Assembly: GCA_021324015.1 (NCBI GenBank) | Contig: JAJPJX010000059.1 | Location: forward strand, 22,914-86,913 | Length of the DNA: 64,000 nt | Source: Solibacteraceae bacterium | GTDB lineage: Bacteria > Acidobacteriota > Terriglobia > Bryobacterales > Bryobacteraceae | Reading direction: 5' to 3' | In this document: piece after piece, positions 1 through 8,405 of the stretch | How the letters are laid out: each line of letters starts with the position of its first letter | Numbering within the stretch: the stretch's first letter is position 1 | Notes under the pieces: model-generated | Seen by the model: the letters and a program-made list of their open reading frames with translations, nothing else | The model's database searches: none | Told to the model about the DNA's origin: nothing | Position numbers and translations under genes: made by a program

Positions 1-1055
1 CACTCGTAGGCGGTCTTCTTGCCCAGCCAGCGCTCGAAAGCCAGCAGGACGCCGTGATAGCCGCCCCAGGCCACAAACGTCCAGTTGGCGCCGTGCCACA
101 GTCCGCCCAGCAGCATCACCAGCGCCAGGTTGACGTACGTACGGCGCAGCCCCCGGCGGTTGCCGCCCAGCGGCACGTAGAGATAATCGCGCAGCCACGT
201 CGACAGCGAAATGTGCCAGCGCCGCCAGAAATCCGTGATGCTGGCGGCCAGGTACGGCGAGGCGAAATTCTTCGGAATGACGAAACCGAACATGCGCCCC
301 AGCCCGATGGCCATATCGGAGTAGCCCGAGAAATCGAAGTAGATCTGAAAGGCGTAGGCCACCACCCCCACCCAGGCGTCCAGGGGCAGCGGCGCGGCGG
401 CGGAAAAGGCGGCGTCCGCCACGCTGCCCATCGGGTTGGCCAGCAGGATTTTTTTGGCGAAGCCCAGAATAAACAGCGCAATCCCGCAGGTGAATTTCTC
501 CAGCGTGTGCTCCCGGTAGGCGATCTGCTCGGCCAGCACGTTGTAGCGCACGATGGGCCCGGCTACCAGGTGCGGAAACAGGCTCACGAAGCAGGAAAGA
601 TCCGAGAAGTTCCGCGCCGGCTTGACGATGCCGCGATACACGTCGATGGTGTAGCTCATGCTCTCGAAGGTGTAAAACGAGATGCCGATGGGCAGCACCA
701 CGTGCAGCAGCGGCAGCGATCCCGCGCCGAAGACCGCCGCCAGCCGGTTCCAGTTCTCCGCCGCGAAGCTGTAGTACTTGAAGAAGGCCAGCAGCCCCAG
801 GTCGCCGCAGATGGCCGCCAGCAGGGCGGCCCGCCGCCGAGCGCGGGAAGCGCCGGGCGCCCCGATGATGCCGCCGCACACATAGTCCAGCACGGTCGAA
901 AACATCATCAAGACCACGAACCAGGGCTCCCACCAGCCGTAGAACACGTAGCTCGCCAGCGTCAGAAAGGCGTTGCGGTGGCGCGGTAGCAGGTAGTAGA
1001 GCAGCAGCACCACCGGCAGAAAGTAGAACAGGAAAATATGCGTGGTGAAGACCAA
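1..1055 (-). CDS. MBOAT O-acyltransferase, AlgI-like (C-terminus cut by window edge)
   Basis: Multi-pass membrane acyltransferase that probably transfers acetyl or acyl groups to an exported polysaccharide. About 351 residues are present. The N-terminus FLFYFLPVVLLLYYLLP, the middle GISFYTFESMSYTIDVYRG and the block DFWRRWHISLSTWLRDY are typical of AlgI/DltB proteins. The catalytic histidine lies in GGLWHGANW at about residue 321, matching the position known for AlgI. The start is taken as TTG at 1055, because the family N-terminus begins right after it and AGG lies 4 nt upstream. It is one base past the stop of the lipoprotein gene, so translation is probably coupled. Family members are usually about 450-500 residues, so the C-terminus is off the window. 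The substrate is unknown. Confidence 0.9.
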   Translation of the reverse strand, partial: MVFTTHIFLFYFLPVVLLLYYLLPRHRNAFLTLASYVFYGWWEPWFVVLMMFSTVLDYVCGGIIGAPGASRARRRAALLAAICGDLGLLAFFKYYSFAAENWNRLAAVFGAGSLPLLHVVLPIGISFYTFESMSYTIDVYRGIVKPARNFSDLSCFVSLFPHLVAGPIVRYNVLAEQIAYREHTLEKFTCGIALFILGFAKKILLANPMGSVADAAFSAAAPLPLDAWVGVVAYAFQIYFDFSGYSDMAIGLGRMFGFVIPKNFASPYLAASITDFWRRWHISLSTWLRDYLYVPLGGNRRGLRRTYVNLALVMLLGGLWHGANWTFVAWGGYHGVLLAFERWLGKKTAYE

Positions 1056-1056
1056 G

Positions 1057-1518
1057 CTACCTGGACCCCGGATTTGTCCAAATCGCCCAGTAGCGCACGC
1101 CCGGCTGCTGGAAATACTTGTCGATGATGCCGCCCATCCAGAACTGGTCCACCGGCGCGGCCAGCGCCATGCGGTGAATATCGCCCGCTCGGAAGGCTTC
1201 CACGTGCCCGCCCACCTTGCCGGAAACGTCGTCCGCCACGGTGGTGCGCGGCTTGAGGGGATTATACTGGGCCACCAGAATTTCCTGGCCCGGCAACTGC
1301 CCGCGATGCACTTTGAGCACCCGGTATTTCAGCACGTAGGCGTAGTTGTAGAGATCGTTGGGCGGAAACGCGCCGGGGATCTCTTCCACTTGGGCCGTCA
1401 CCTCGACCGTGCCCAACGAAGTCACTTCGGCATCCACTTCGGCGGAATTTTTCCTCCCGCAGGAAACCGCCACCACGACGAGCAGCAAGGCGCACCAGAG
1501 CCACCCGGCGCGGCTCAC
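1057..1518 (-). CDS. putative lipoprotein in MBOAT operon
   Basis: A predicted 153-residue lipoprotein. After a basic N-terminus and a hydrophobic stretch (WLWCALLLVVVAVSC) the cysteine fits a lipobox, so the mature protein would be anchored in a membrane on the periplasmic side. The rest is soluble and matches no family I can name. I chose GTG at 1518 because it overlaps the stop of the preceding gene as GTGA. A longer frame from 1560 would overlap that gene by 46 bases and place extra arginines before the signal. It ends one base before the MBOAT start. Its position between a propeller protein and an acyltransferase suggests a helper of the same envelope process, which is inference. Confidence 0.72.
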   Translation of the reverse strand: MSRAGWLWCALLLVVVAVSCGRKNSAEVDAEVTSLGTVEVTAQVEEIPGAFPPNDLYNYAYVLKYRVLKVHRGQLPGQEILVAQYNPLKPRTTVADDVSGKVGGHVEAFRAGDIHRMALAAPVDQFWMGGIIDKYFQQPGVRYWAIWTNPGSR

Positions 1519-2588
1519 CGCCCGCCTCCGATATTGGCGTAGGTCCAGTGCGGCTCCCATCCGGGCGAAAGTTGCAGGATGGGTCCGTTTTTAGCGTCCG
1601 GATGCAGCTTGCGCAGCGCGATGCTCTCCCCGCCGATCGTGGGCGCGTCGCTCAGGCGCATCAGGAAGATGATGCCCGTGTCGATGCCGCCGTCGGTCAT
1701 CGACTTGGTGAACAGCACATATTTGCCGTCCGGCGAGATGTCGCCCCCGTAGATGTGCCGCCCGTCCTCGCCGTAAACCAGGGAGCGGTTGTTTCCGTCG
1801 CCGTCGGCCATCCAAAGCTGCGTCCAGCCATAACCCGGCTTCTGCTTCACCGCCTGCGCCAGTTTCCCCCCGTCCGGCTCCTCCTGATTGGCGGGGCGCG
1901 AAGAGTAGATCAGCCGCTGCGAGTTCGGGAACCAGTCGGCCGTGCAGTTCTGGAATTTGGCCACCACGTTGACCTCGCTCGTGTCGGCGCTCAGGCGCAC
2001 CACCGTCCAGCTTTCGCCGTAATGGTTGGCCGGCCCGCAGAACCAGTGCCCGTCCGGCGACCAGAAAAGCTGCTGGTAAATTCCATGCCGGTCCACCGTG
2101 CGCACCACCTGCTTGGTCGCCAGCTCGCGGATCTCGATGCCGGTCTTGGTCAGACAGGCCACCTGCTTGCCGTCCGGACTCCAGGAGGCCCACGGAAAGT
2201 CGCCGGGCGGGCCATACACCTGCGGGTTTGTGCCGTCGGCGTTGGCGATGACCAGTTCGCCCGTGGCGCCCCATCCATCGTGGCGGATCTTGACGTCCTT
2301 CGCGATGCGCCGGTACAGGATCCTTTTGCCGTCGGGCGAGAAGCGCCCGCCCATCTCGTTGTAGTCCGGTGTATTCGTGATGTCGCGCCGGTGCGTGCCG
2401 TCCGGCCGCATCAGGAACAGGTCCCAGTCGCCCTTCTGGGTGCGGGAAGCCGTCACGATCCAGCCTTTGCCGGCCACCTCCCTGGCCAGGCGGGCCTCCC
2501 GGGGATCGCGCGGAGGGGCGCCCTGTCCCGGCGCGAGCGGCGGGCAGGCCGCCAGCAGCAGCAGCCACAAACAGAAACGGTCGGTCAT
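1515..2588 (-). CDS. TolB-like PD40 beta-propeller protein, secreted
   Basis: A 357-residue protein with an N-terminal signal peptide (LWLLLLAACPPLAPGQ). At least four PD40-type repeats are recognisable from their SPDGK cores (FSPDGKRILY, WSPDGKQVACLT, WSPDGHWF, ISPDGKYVLF). This architecture is that of TolB-like six- or seven-bladed propellers, which bind proteins or ligands in the periplasm and have no catalytic residues of their own. It is the first gene of a three-gene minus-strand operon with the lipoprotein and the MBOAT acyltransferase, overlapping the former by 4 bases. It diverges from the aminotransferase at 2688 across a 99-base gap. The precise role is unknown. Confidence 0.85.
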   Translation of the reverse strand: MTDRFCLWLLLLAACPPLAPGQGAPPRDPREARLAREVAGKGWIVTASRTQKGDWDLFLMRPDGTHRRDITNTPDYNEMGGRFSPDGKRILYRRIAKDVKIRHDGWGATGELVIANADGTNPQVYGPPGDFPWASWSPDGKQVACLTKTGIEIRELATKQVVRTVDRHGIYQQLFWSPDGHWFCGPANHYGESWTVVRLSADTSEVNVVAKFQNCTADWFPNSQRLIYSSRPANQEEPDGGKLAQAVKQKPGYGWTQLWMADGDGNNRSLVYGEDGRHIYGGDISPDGKYVLFTKSMTDGGIDTGIIFLMRLSDAPTIGGESIALRKLHPDAKNGPILQLSPGWEPHWTYANIGGGR

Positions 2589-2687
2589 AAATAGATGGCG
2601 CAGAGCCGAAGTTCATCATGCCGCACACGAAGCCAACCTTCAAGCGCCTGCTTGACCGGACCTCCGGATGGGCGTACGTTTGTTCCG

Positions 2688-4079
2688 ATGAAACTGGATC
2701 TCCGCCGCGAAAACCTGCTGAAACACACCTTCGTCGATTTCCAGCAGATGTCCGACTTCGTTCAGCATCCCCTCATTCTCGAACGCGCCCAGGGCCTGTA
2801 CTACTGGGATATCGAGGGACGGCGGTATTTCGATGCCATCGGCGGCATCTTCGTTGCCACCCTGGGGCACGGCCACCCGCGCCTGCTGGAAGCCATGCGG
2901 CGGCAGATGGAGAAAATGACCTTCGCTCCGCCGCTCCACGGGATCGCCGGCGTTACGCTGGATTTCGTCGAGAAACTCGGTTCGGTCGCCCCGGGCAATC
3001 TGCGGTACGTGAAGAGCTTCAGCGGAGGCTCCGAGGCCACCGAGGCGGCCATGAAGTTCGTGCGGCAGTATTTCAAGCAGACCGGGCATCCGGGCAAATA
3101 CAAGTTCATCAGCCGCTACCAGGGCTACCACGGCGGCACCGCGGGGGCCATGTCTGCCAGCGGCACCGGCGCGCGCAAGACCCCTTTCGAACCGCACATG
3201 GGCGGCTATCTGAAGGTGTTTCCCCCGACTTACTACCGCGGGCGCTTCTCTTCCTGGGAGGAATGCAACCGGTTCGCCGCACAGGCGGTCGAGGACGTCA
3301 TTCTGCACGAAGATCCGGAGACCGTGGCGGGCGTGATCCTCGAGCCGGTCGGCAACACCGGAGGCATCATCACGCCCACGCCCGAATACTTCCGGATGCT
3401 GCGCGAGATCTGCACGCGTCATAACGTGATGCTGATTTTCGACGAGGTCATTACCGGGTTCGGCAAGACCGGCGCCATGTTCGCGGCCCAGACCTTTGGC
3501 GTGACCCCGGATATCATCTGCTGCGGCAAGGGGCTTTCAAGCGGAGTTGTCCCCATCGGCGCGATGATCGCGCGCGAGGATATGGCGGACGCTTTCTGGG
3601 GGCGCCCCGAGGACCAGGTGCAGTTCGCGCACGGCCATACCTTTGCCGGCAACCCGCTGGCCTCCGCCGTGGGCATGGCTGTCATCGACGAGATTACCGA
3701 AAACGCTCTCGACCGCCAGGCCAACGGCCTGGGCGAATACCTGGCGGCGCGCCTCGAGGGATTGAAGAAATACGGCGTGGTGCGCGAGGTCCGCGGCAAG
3801 GGCATTCTCCGCGGGGTCGAACTGGTGCGGGATACCGATAGCCTCGAGCCCTTCCCCGAGTTGGGCACGGCCATGCGCCGGACCGCCCTGCGCAACGGCC
3901 TGATTCTGCGCGTGGACCCCACCTGGTTCGCCGTCGCCCCGGCCCTCATCGCCACCGAAGCCGACCTCGACGAAATGTGCGCCCTCATCGAAAAGAGCCT
4001 GGTGGAAGCGCTGGAGCAGGTCCGGGGCGAAGCCTGCCTCACCATAGATACGTGCCGATCGACAGCGGTGGAAGCGTGA
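2688..4079 (+). CDS. class III PLP-dependent aminotransferase
   Basis: A 463-residue cytosolic aminotransferase of the ornithine/acetylornithine/4-aminobutyrate group. Visible landmarks are SGGSEATEAAMKF (phosphate-binding loop, about residue 113), the PLP-ring aspartate D252 in IFDEVITGFGKTG and the Schiff-base lysine K281 in ICCGKGLSSG. The length is normal. The start at 2688 is preferred because homology begins just after it and a TACGTT hexamer ends 8 nt upstream. The frame stays open further 5' without family similarity. The last 41 bases overlap the 3' end of the convergent GH30 gene. The amino donor cannot be assigned. Candidates include beta-alanine/pyruvate, putrescine or 4-aminobutyrate aminotransferase. 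Confidence 0.93.
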   Translation: MKLDLRRENLLKHTFVDFQQMSDFVQHPLILERAQGLYYWDIEGRRYFDAIGGIFVATLGHGHPRLLEAMRRQMEKMTFAPPLHGIAGVTLDFVEKLGSVAPGNLRYVKSFSGGSEATEAAMKFVRQYFKQTGHPGKYKFISRYQGYHGGTAGAMSASGTGARKTPFEPHMGGYLKVFPPTYYRGRFSSWEECNRFAAQAVEDVILHEDPETVAGVILEPVGNTGGIITPTPEYFRMLREICTRHNVMLIFDEVITGFGKTGAMFAAQTFGVTPDIICCGKGLSSGVVPIGAMIAREDMADAFWGRPEDQVQFAHGHTFAGNPLASAVGMAVIDEITENALDRQANGLGEYLAARLEGLKKYGVVREVRGKGILRGVELVRDTDSLEPFPELGTAMRRTALRNGLILRVDPTWFAVAPALIATEADLDEMCALIEKSLVEALEQVRGEACLTIDTCRSTAVEA

Positions 4080-5460
4080 CCGCCAGCGTCTTCCCCTGCC
4101 ACACCAGCGAGATCTGCGCCGGCTCGCGGCGGCTGTTCATCACCTCCGCCACGCGCTTGCCGTCCGGCGCGCGAAAGGTCATTGCGCGAACCTGCGGCGC
4201 TGAACCCGTGGTCTCCACGCGCACCGCCCCCGGACGCACGAACTTGCTGAAGTGGCTCAGGTAGTAGAAAAGCCCCGTATAGATCACCTGCCTGGTCCCG
4301 CGATTCACGATCACCACGGGGTGCTGCTCGTTCGGATCCGGGTTGCCGTGGATGGGTGAAACCAGCCACGGGCTGCCCTTCTCGTCCAGGATCAGGTTCC
4401 AGTAAATCCACGCGGAAGCCCCGGCCTCCAGGTCGGAAAAGATCTGGTTTCCCCAAAAATCGCCGTCCTCGTAGTCCACCCGCGGCAGCCTGGGCTGGGT
4501 ATGCTTGTAGCCGGCCTCGTACGCATAGCAGATCTCCGTCATCCAGAACGGTAGCCCGGGATAGCGCCGGCTCAACTGGGCGATCAGGTCGTAATCTTTG
4601 AAGCCGTAGCCGTGATACGGCGCCACGGCCACGTATTTGCGCGCCGCCGGATCGTCCAGCACGGTGGGATAGTTGCGCCAGGCGTTGCGCCGCTCCGGCG
4701 CCTCGCTCAACTGGATGCGCGTTTTGACCCCCTCGCGCGCAAACAGCGGCCCCACGTGGTTCTTCAGTAGGTCGCGGATCTTGGTGTAGGGGATTTTCGT
4801 GTACACGCCCGGCTCGTTGAACAGGCTGAGGTAGTCGATCAGGATGCCTTGTTCTTCGTAGGCCCGCAGATAGCGCAGGTAATAGTGCGCCAGCACTTCG
4901 AAGTAGCGCGGGTCGACGTCCTGGTTCTTGTGGACGTCGAACAGCATCCAGTCGGGCGGGTAATCCATGGGCGCCTGGAGCGCGAACTGCCCGTACCGCC
5001 GCGCGCGCTTGATGAAAGTGACCTCTCCGTTGGGGCCGAGATCCCGCGCGATCGAGAAATGCTTCAATTCGACGTCGCCGGGAGTGTCGTCGTAGGTATA
5101 CCAGGGACCCGCGGACATGAAGTCGGTGCCGGCCAGCACCGTCTTCATGGCCGAAAATCCGGAACCCGACCGCGCATCGAACAGGGTCCGCAACACCTTT
5201 TCCTGCTCCGGCGGGTCCAGGCTGTTCAAACAGATCAACCCGGCTTCCAGCAGGGAGGCGCCGAAGCCGTCGATCCTCTGGAACGCCGCCTCCTCATGGA
5301 TCCGGAAGACGGCGCCTCCGCCCGGCGCGCGCGCGGCAAAGCGTAGCGCGGGCTTGGGCGCGATCCGGTCGCCGGCCTGCGAGGTCAGGTAAACCTGAAC
5401 CTGCTGCGCGTCCAGCGGCTGCCAGGCCAGCAAAGCGAGAAGCACGAGGAAAGGCCGCAT
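4039..5460 (-). CDS. glycoside hydrolase family 30-like secreted hydrolase
   Basis: A 473-residue exported retaining glycosidase of the GH30 (glucosylceramidase/endo-xylanase/beta-1,6-glucanase) type. A signal peptide ending near LDAQ is followed by the hallmark IDGFGASLLEA strand. The likely acid/base is E216 in SLFNEPG, and the likely nucleophile is E309 in FWMTEIC. The SAWIYWN strand and a C-terminal beta domain ending in PLSIGTYLW follow. ATG at 5460 is preferred to the in-frame GTG at 5469 because a GGAGG sits 8 nt before the ATG and overlaps the GTG. It converges on the aminotransferase with a 41-base overlap. Substrate is not decided by the sequence. Confidence 0.88.
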   Translation of the reverse strand: MRPFLVLLALLAWQPLDAQQVQVYLTSQAGDRIAPKPALRFAARAPGGGAVFRIHEEAAFQRIDGFGASLLEAGLICLNSLDPPEQEKVLRTLFDARSGSGFSAMKTVLAGTDFMSAGPWYTYDDTPGDVELKHFSIARDLGPNGEVTFIKRARRYGQFALQAPMDYPPDWMLFDVHKNQDVDPRYFEVLAHYYLRYLRAYEEQGILIDYLSLFNEPGVYTKIPYTKIRDLLKNHVGPLFAREGVKTRIQLSEAPERRNAWRNYPTVLDDPAARKYVAVAPYHGYGFKDYDLIAQLSRRYPGLPFWMTEICYAYEAGYKHTQPRLPRVDYEDGDFWGNQIFSDLEAGASAWIYWNLILDEKGSPWLVSPIHGNPDPNEQHPVVIVNRGTRQVIYTGLFYYLSHFSKFVRPGAVRVETTGSAPQVRAMTFRAPDGKRVAEVMNSRREPAQISLVWQGKTLAVTLPPLSIGTYLW

Positions 5461-5519
5461 CCAATGCACCTCCGGTGGAGCCCGTGTCTCCGCCGCTTAG
5501 CGTAGCACGCGGCGCCTGC

Positions 5520-5525
5520 TACCCT
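5520..5525 (+). promoter_or_regulatory. minus-10-like hexamer before SDR gene
   Basis: TACCCT, inside gctaccct, ends 6 nt before the ATG at 5532 and no Shine-Dalgarno is present. The same arrangement recurs at 11429. This spacing would put the transcript 5' end at or within a few bases of the start codon. Inference from position and recurrence only. Confidence 0.4.
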
Positions 5526-5531
5526 ACGGGA

Positions 5532-6317
5532 ATGGCGCAAGAGCCCAGAACCATCGTGATCACCGGGGGCGGCTCCGGCATCGGCCGCGCGGTCGCCATG
5601 CAGTGCGCCGCCCGGGGCGACCGCGTCGCCGTGCTGGATATCGCCGGAGACACGGCGGTCGAGGCTGCCGCCGCGGCCCGCGCCGCTGGAGCCGCCGCGG
5701 CCATCGGCCTGGCCTGCGACGTCTCCCGCGAAGAAAGTGTGGCCGGCGCGCTCTCCGAATCCGAGCGCGTCCTGGGTCCCGCCTGGGGTGTGTTCGCCAA
5801 CGCCGGCATGGATGCCGGCGGCTTCGCACACGAACTCCCCTTCGAGACCTGGAAGCGCGTCCTGGAGGTCAACCTCACCGGTGTTTACCTCACCTGCAAA
5901 TACGCCCTCCAGCAGTGCCTGAAAGCCTCCCGGGGCGGGTCGATCGTGTGCACCTCGTCGCCGGGGGCCTTCGTCTCCTTCGCCGCCGGCGCCGCTGGGG
6001 CCTACAGCGCCTCCAAGGGCGGCATCTCTGCCCTGGTGCGCTGCTTGGCGGTGGACTACGCGCGTCATGGCATCCGGGTCAACGCCGTTGTGCCGGGCGC
6101 CACCGAGACTCGCCTGATGTGGGCCAACGTCGCCCCCGAAGAGATCCCTCGTATGCGCCGCCAGATCTCCGCCGAAGTGCCCATCGGGCGCCTCGCCAGC
6201 CCCGACGAGCCCGCCCGCGCTGTCGTTTGGCTGCTCTCCGATGAGTCCTCGTACGTCACCGGCTCGCACCTCGTATGCGACGGCGGCATCCTGGCCAAAG
6301 CCTGCATCAGCGTGTAG
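5532..6317 (+). CDS. short-chain dehydrogenase/reductase
   Basis: A 261-residue classical SDR oxidoreductase. It has the nucleotide-binding motif TGGGSGIG at residue 11, an acidic D36 at the end of beta-2 that favours NAD over NADP, NAG at residues 90-92, and the catalytic S142/S143, Y158 and K162 (YSASK). The C-terminal DGG signature is also present. The ATG at 5532 matches the family N-terminus. The frame extends to 5475 without similarity. The substrate cannot be read from the sequence. It is transcribed divergently from the GH30 gene, which may hint at sugar or polyol oxidation. Confidence 0.92.
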   Translation: MAQEPRTIVITGGGSGIGRAVAMQCAARGDRVAVLDIAGDTAVEAAAAARAAGAAAAIGLACDVSREESVAGALSESERVLGPAWGVFANAGMDAGGFAHELPFETWKRVLEVNLTGVYLTCKYALQQCLKASRGGSIVCTSSPGAFVSFAAGAAGAYSASKGGISALVRCLAVDYARHGIRVNAVVPGATETRLMWANVAPEEIPRMRRQISAEVPIGRLASPDEPARAVVWLLSDESSYVTGSHLVCDGGILAKACISV

Positions 6318-6368
6318 CCGGCTTGACTCAAAACGCGCCGGAAATGCGCGTAATCTCCAGGAGGGCAT

Positions 6369-6455
6369 ATGTGGGTTCCCAACACCTGCGCGATCCTGGT
6401 CGTATTTGCGATGTTCCTGTCGATGGTCTCGTCGCCTCCCCCGCGCCGCCAGTGA
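6369..6455 (+). CDS. putative 28-residue membrane peptide
   Basis: A very short frame, MWVPNTCAILVVF followed by AMFLSMVSS and PPPRRQ, gives one hydrophobic segment of about 16 residues and a basic tail. It is preceded by a strong Shine-Dalgarno (AGGAGG, 4 nt before ATG) and by TAATCT further upstream. It lies between the SDR stop and the convergent TIGR03437 gene, ending 5 bases before the latter's 3' end. No family is recognised. The good ribosome site and membrane-like composition make it more than a random frame, but such short frames often are not translated. Confidence 0.42.
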   Translation: MWVPNTCAILVVFAMFLSMVSSPPPRRQ

Positions 6456-6459
6456 AGCT

Positions 6460-8334
6460 CTATTGCGGCAACTGAATCTGGTACACGTTCAGCCCATTCA
6501 GATTCGGCACAATCAGGTATCCGTTAGAAGACTGCATTCCGCTTAAACCGAACTGCGTGACGAATGGATAGAGCGCCAGGTTCTTCGGATCCCGTGCATC
6601 CACCAGCAGCAGGCTGCCTGGCCCGCCGGGATCGCTGGCCGGTGGGTCCGTGGCCACGGCGAAAATGCTATTTCCTAGGGGTTGCACGGCAAAAGTTCCG
6701 CCGCTCGGAATCTTGGTCACCAGCGTGGCGATGGGCACGGGGTTCTGCACGCTGGTGATGTCCATGGTCGTGAGCGTGAGGTTCCCCGCGATGTTGAAAT
6801 CCGGTATCCCGGGGTTGCGGTGGTTCTGGGTGTTTCCGGCCATCAGCAGCAGTCTGTGGTCGTAGGCAAAGCCCAGAAAAATCGCCACGTTGGCCACCGT
6901 GACCTGCCGCACGCCCAGCATGTTGGAGGGGTTGCTGACGTCCACCACGTCCAGCGCCGCGCTTCCCGAGGTGTTGTTGCCGGTAGCCGTGGTGCTGGCC
7001 ACGTACACCGTATTGGGATAGTTCGCGTTCTGGATGAGCGCCAGCGCATTGGGCTTCAGGTTGAGATTGTTGGAAGCCGGCTGCGCCGGGTTGGGCACCA
7101 ATGCGGAGACGAACAGCGGCAGCGTGGGGGTCGAAAAATCGTAGGCCAGCACGTCGCCGTGCTGTGCTGTGATGTTGCTGGCTCCGTCGAATTCATACCA
7201 ACTGGTACTCGAAAATCCCGTCGTGCCGATGAAGCTCAAGTCCGCCAGGTACGTGTACTGAAGCGGTAATTGACCTACTTTGAATGGGCTTGCGGGAGTG
7301 CTCACGTTGTAGACCACGAAGGAGGGAGTATTGCCAGGTCCCACGATGTCCACCAGGATCGGCTGCAGCCCCAGGGGTGTCGCGAGTGCGCATCGCCCGC
7401 CGTTGCCGTTCAGGTCCGCATCGCCGAACTCGCCGACGTAGGCTGGCTGGCTGGCGTTGCTGGTATCCACTACCTGAATCTGGTTGGCCCCGCAAACATA
7501 GGTGATGTTGCCCAGCACCGCCGGCATGCTGTCCGCGGAGTTAACGAAGCTGGTCTGCCCCACCAGTTTCAGGATTTGGGGCGGCGGCGTGCCCGTGCCG
7601 GAAACCGAGATCGTCGCCGAGGCGCTCACGTAGCCTCCCACCGTGAGCACCAGGGGGTAATCTCCGGTCGGCAGGCTGGGTACCTGGAGGTTGGCCTGCG
7701 CCAGGCCGGCGAACCCCGGGGTCAATCCCAGGAATTGCACGGGCGCGTCGGCGCCGCCGATCGTCGCCGATGCGCTGGCCGTGGCGGTCGATAGCGGCGC
7801 GTTCGGTGTGGCGCTTCCGTCAGCCACAGCATTGTCCACCGGCCCCTGCCCGGTCAGGTAGACGATCACCACCGAGCCGGACGCCGCGGGATTGCCCGTG
7901 GAATTCGTCGAGTAGTCCGTGTTCTGCGCGACAGCATGGTTGCTGCTGTCTTGGAAAATCCCGGGCGCGGCGCTGGCCACAGTAAACGAAAACCGCTTGC
8001 TTTGGATGCCGCTGCCCACCGATACATAAAGGTTGGCCGTCCCCGCTTGCAAACCGGAAGGAACCTGGAAATTGATCTGTGACCCACTGACATAAACCAG
8101 CGGCGCTGGAGAATCATTCACAAGCACTGTGGTTCCACCTAGCTTCGTCGGTAACGGGAATCCGCTCGCCTGGGCTGTGGTGGCCGCGAGGCCATTGCCG
8201 AAAATCGTGGCTAGCGATCCGGGCGAAACACGCGGGCCGAAACTCGCCGCATCCGTGACCGCGGTTACCGCGATCTGTGCGCGCGCCGCCACCCCCGCCG
8301 TCCATAGCAAAAAAATGATTCGTGCGGTTCTCAT
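6460..8334 (-). CDS. secreted TIGR03437-domain protein with LVIVD-type repeats
   Basis: A 624-residue exported protein. After the signal peptide, residues about 20-250 match the Solibacter-type TIGR03437 domain (VTDAASFGPRVSPGSLATIFG, the INFQVP strand, YLTGQGPVDN, LTPGFAGLAQANLQVP). The C-terminal part carries about six repeats of the LVIVD type (VVDTSNASQPAYVGEF, VYNVSTPASPFKVGQL, VVDVSNPSNMLGVRQV and others), which form a beta-propeller at the cell surface. No catalytic motif is seen. The domain is usually described at the C-terminus and here is N-terminal. AAAAGG lies 2 nt before the ATG. The function is unknown. Surface adhesion or binding is plausible. Confidence 0.87.
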   Translation of the reverse strand: MRTARIIFLLWTAGVAARAQIAVTAVTDAASFGPRVSPGSLATIFGNGLAATTAQASGFPLPTKLGGTTVLVNDSPAPLVYVSGSQINFQVPSGLQAGTANLYVSVGSGIQSKRFSFTVASAAPGIFQDSSNHAVAQNTDYSTNSTGNPAASGSVVIVYLTGQGPVDNAVADGSATPNAPLSTATASASATIGGADAPVQFLGLTPGFAGLAQANLQVPSLPTGDYPLVLTVGGYVSASATISVSGTGTPPPQILKLVGQTSFVNSADSMPAVLGNITYVCGANQIQVVDTSNASQPAYVGEFGDADLNGNGGRCALATPLGLQPILVDIVGPGNTPSFVVYNVSTPASPFKVGQLPLQYTYLADLSFIGTTGFSSTSWYEFDGASNITAQHGDVLAYDFSTPTLPLFVSALVPNPAQPASNNLNLKPNALALIQNANYPNTVYVASTTATGNNTSGSAALDVVDVSNPSNMLGVRQVTVANVAIFLGFAYDHRLLLMAGNTQNHRNPGIPDFNIAGNLTLTTMDITSVQNPVPIATLVTKIPSGGTFAVQPLGNSIFAVATDPPASDPGGPGSLLLVDARDPKNLALYPFVTQFGLSGMQSSNGYLIVPNLNGLNVYQIQLPQ

Positions 8335-8405
8335 CGCCTTTTCTTCATACCTAACACAATGCTCTGCTCGGGCGGCTAAAATAAAAACAGGCCTGATAAT
8401 CTACT

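Noticed and set aside
54..989. Plus-strand frame of 311 codons at the left edge
   Set aside because: It is the shadow of the MBOAT gene, whose catalytic motifs are clear on the minus strand. Composition is atypical for protein.
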